NCBI GenBank assembly: GCA_031761405.1
Contig: JASEVX010000001.1
Coordinates: 201,890,390-201,954,389 of the forward strand
Length of the DNA stretch: 64,000 bases
Origin: Serripes groenlandicus
Lineage: Eukaryota > Mollusca > Bivalvia > Cardiida > Cardiidae
Direction: 5' to 3'
The notes under the pieces: model-generated
The model's database searches: none
What the model was told of the DNA's origin: nothing
The model's input: the letters and a program-made list of their open reading frames with translations, nothing else
Shown here: in pieces, positions 61,960 to 64,000 of the stretch
Position numbering within the stretch: position 1 is the stretch's first letter
How the letters are laid out: the number at the start of each line of letters is the position of its first letter
Made by a program: the position numbers and the translations under genes

Positions 61960-62691
61960 GAGGGTAAAAGGGTTGATTATGAACAAATTGATGTGTCTCT
62001 CTATCACCCAGTAACACTTAATGGACAAGTAATAAAATGTTTTTCAATTCAGAAAACATTCAGAATATACCTTTGAAATTTGAATTCAATAAATTAACAT
62101 AATAAAGTTCAAAGACACTGACCCTGTTTCCTGCTGAGATATGTAAGTTCACCGCAGCAGATTACCTATGAATACATGATGGGGAAAGTTGACAATATTA
62201 TGAGCTATATCTTCTTTCACCACACTGTTTTCAGCAGTATATTTTGGTATTAGGAAAAGAATTTTGTTTGTTTTTCCAAATATTCCTGCAAAATATTGAA
62301 ATAAAAATCGTTGAAATTTTATTTTACCGGAGAAAGCAATAAGAAGAATATATAAAATTGGGCAAACATCTCTCTCCAATCTTTAGGGACCATCATTTAG
62401 TAATTTTGCCAATAAATTTGCATGTTAAAAGATCAAACATACAAAAAACATGCCATTAAAGCTTAATGTTTTACAAAACAAGCATCTGAGTGATCTAGTA
62501 TTGATGACTGCAGGTTACCAATAGCAACCAGTCTGGTGAACAACCTTGATTTTTACATTCACAAATTAATGATCGTCAGATCTATAATTATAATTATTTT
62601 CAAACACAATAAATTTGCAGCACATAAGAATTATTGTTAGAAGATCTTAGATGATCTAACATGAATCCATGGGACTTGGAACGGTTTTTTC
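61960..62691. other. Non-coding stretch with weak MITE traces
   Basis: ACCGCAGCAGATTACC..TGAGCTATATCTTCTTTCACCACAC (about 62150-62235) may be an eroded copy. The rest is unique. Confidence 0.4.
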
Positions 62692-62816
62692 TTTTCCCAC
62701 ATACAGAGGCATTTAAAATGTACCTGCAACCAAAGACCTATTTTATAAACATTATTATTAGGTATTTGCTGCAACAGTCACCTTTTGAAAACATGGTGGT
62801 AATTAAAAAAGGAAGT

Positions 62817-63072
62817 TTCTCATGATGATCGGGAATCCGCTGTGGTCAAGTGGTTAGCGTCGGGGATTTCGAAACCGGGTATCCCGGGTTCGATCCCCAG
62901 TCACGACACGTCAGTCATGGTGGAGTGCCCTTGGGCAAAGGCACATTTTCTAGCCTAGTACTGGTTTGTTTACCCAGGGGTCATGAATAAGTGAACTGTC
63001 GCCGTGATATAACTGAAATATTGTTGAAAGCGGCATAAAACCCCAATAAAAAAATAAATTCTCATGATGATC
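62817..63072 (+). mobile_element. tRNA-derived SINE, intact, 14-bp target duplication
   Basis: Body 62831-63058. A-box-like TGGTCAAGTGGTTAGCG, B box GGTTCGATCCC, conserved GTACTGGTTTGTTTACCCAGGGG and tail TATAACTGAAATATTGTTGAAAGC..CATAAAACCCC, then an A-rich end. TTCTCATGATGATC flanks both sides (62817-62830, 63059-63072). Confidence 0.93.
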
Positions 63073-63096
63073 AACTTTCTCTTTTACAATGTTTTC

Positions 63097-63211
63097 AACT
63101 CTATTATAGTACTGGTTAAGTCTCCAGGAAGCCATCGAGTGTGATTAATATAAGCTGAAAGCTTGCTTCGCAATCGATGTAAAATAAATAATGTTTAAAA
63201 TTAACTCAATT
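63097..63211. mobile_element. Unclassified 97-bp insert in a MITE
   Basis: AACTCTATT (63097-63105) and AACTCAATT (63203-63211) look like a 9-bp target duplication with one mismatch around 63106-63202. The insert has no clear terminal repeats. Confidence 0.55.
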
Positions 63212-63284
63212 CAATAATTATGCTTTTATTTTAGATATTTTCAAAATTGTCTGCTACAGAATTAAATTACTTGTGGGAAAGGGT

Positions 63285-63603
63285 CCCGAGTTATTTTCAG
63301 ATGCTCTTTATTTGGAAGAGTCCAATATATCAAAACAATGTGATTGGATAGATTGGGGGTGAAGAAAGCTAATCTCCAGCACTAAAGAGCTATTCCCATG
63401 TTGTAGTAAATTCATTATGAGAGCTTACCAACACAGGGAAAACAAAGGCATGGTCAGGAAACATGGGAATTACTCCCAAGATCTGCTTTTATTAGAAGAT
63501 TTACTGATTCTTTGTAATACTGGTTTTGTTTCCTAACATGGCAGAATATTTATGCATGTTTTATCCAATTTATATGTCTTAGTGTACATCATCTGATGAT
63601 AGG
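63285..63603. other. Non-coding stretch
   Basis: Unique sequence. Confidence 0.4.
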
Positions 63604-63836
63604 TTGTGTAATGGAAGAGTGTCCCCCTTAGGTGCTGGAGGTTGTGGGTTCAATCCAAGACAAGGTCATGCATTAAATACTTTAAAAATGGTAGTAACAG
63701 CTGCCGTCCTTGGCATTCAGTGTTGCGGGTTTAGCATGACTACTAACTTGCTGGTGTCAGGATAAATGGACCAGTAATGCCTGGTAACTAATACCCAGGA
63801 AATGCAGTAATATTAATGAGGTGTAAAATACAAAAT
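63604..63836 (+). mobile_element. tRNA-derived SINE, diverged
   Basis: GGTGCTGGAGGTTGTGGGTTCAATCC holds a B-box variant. CCTTGGCATTCAGTGTTGCGGGTTTAGCA, GCTGGTGTCAGGATAAATGGACCAG and a decayed tail follow. Same type as 31369-31633. Confidence 0.8.
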
Positions 63837-63910
63837 GAATTGATGATAGCATGATCCAAGATGAAAAACACTGTCACAACACAGTGAATATCTTGTCTTC
63901 GGCTCTTAAT

Positions 63911-64000
63911 TTCGCCCTTTACCACATACGACAAATCTGCAGCAGACAACTTTGAAAACATTTAGTCAAATATTATAGAAAATGTCTTTAAATGAAAGAA
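63911..64000 (+). mobile_element. TTAA-MITE type B, cut by the window end
   Basis: TTCGCCCTTTACCACATACGAC, ATCTGCAGCAGACAACTTTGAAAACATTTAG, TTAAATGAAAG. Continues beyond the window. Confidence 0.85.

Larger units (their letters stand above)
62692..63284 (-). mobile_element. TTAA-MITE type B with two later insertions
   Basis: TTTTCCCACATACAGAGGC..GCAACAGTCACCTTTTGAAAACATGG..GGAAGTTTCTCATGATGATC is followed by a SINE (62831-63058), then AACTTTCTCTTTTACAATGTTTTCAACTCTATT, a 97-bp insert (63106-63202), TTCAATAATTATGC and TTGTCTGCTACAG..CTTGTGGGAAAGGG. Confidence 0.8.

Noticed and set aside
62839..62905. tRNA gene call from A-box-like and B-box sequences
   Set aside because: The sequence is the head of a SINE with its own tail and 14-bp target duplication; a tRNA cloverleaf is not preserved. 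The same applies at 31381-31435.
1..64000. CRISPR array, given the regularly recurring palindromic repeats
   Set aside because: Repeats are 230 bp, irregularly spaced, on both strands, and flanked by TTAA. This is eukaryotic interspersed repeat DNA.

Overview
This window looks like non-coding DNA from an animal, most likely a bivalve mollusc. It is AT-rich, has no open reading frame longer than about 130 codons, and no bacterial-style gene order. It is packed with short interspersed repeats: MITEs, tRNA-derived SINEs, foldback elements and a 168-bp tandem array ending in a GGGCCATCATGGCCC hairpin. The mollusc assignment is inference. It rests on the look of that array, on SINE tails of the form TATAACTGAAATATTGTTGAAAGC, and on AAAGGGAGGTAAT tracts, all of which I associate with bivalve genomes. 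I recognise no protein-coding exon, rRNA or functional tRNA. The short ORFs that look alike (translating to EEIAQNEQFLLLPQ-like strings) are read through MITE copies.

The dominant content is one MITE family, called the TTAA-MITE here, with about 90 recognisable copies and fragments (roughly one per 700 bp). Intact copies are about 228-231 bp. They are flanked by TTAA, start CCCTTTCCC and end GGGAAAGGG, carry subterminal inverted CTGCAGCAGACGAC motifs, and have a central hairpin built on GAGAAATTGC/GCAATTTCTTC. TTAA target sites with CCC termini point to piggyBac-superfamily mobilisation. Two types are visible. Type A ends in CCCTCATA, has about 20 similar copies and is young. Type B ends in CCCACATAC and is more numerous, diverged and often broken. 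In all five clear self-nesting cases an A copy sits inside a B copy, so B is older. Here '+' means the copy begins with the CGACAA/CAACAAATCTGCAG side; '-' is the reverse.

Other repeat families: a 247-250 bp MITE with CGAGGGCTTGGCGT ends and 4-bp target duplications (two copies); a near-perfect palindrome family (AAACCCTATGTTGTGGG arms, four copies plus a remnant); a CAGTCAAACCTGT-ended element (three copies plus a fragment); tRNA-derived SINEs (eight copies or remnants, three with visible target duplications); and the tandem array at 30297-31012.

Layout: 0-20 kb is TTAA-MITE dense with three nested pairs. 20-21.9 kb is MITE-free and ends in a possible recursive splice site. 22-29.9 kb is MITE dense. 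30.2-31.7 kb holds the tandem array and a SINE. 31.7-49.5 kb is mixed MITEs, with a second possible recursive splice site at 45491/45492. 49.5-58.4 kb is relatively MITE-poor. 58.4-64 kb has nested MITEs and three SINEs. The two AG|GTRAGT sites behind long pyrimidine tracts, both on the + strand and 24 kb apart, are the best hint that the window lies in one very long intron of a + strand gene. That is a hypothesis, not shown.
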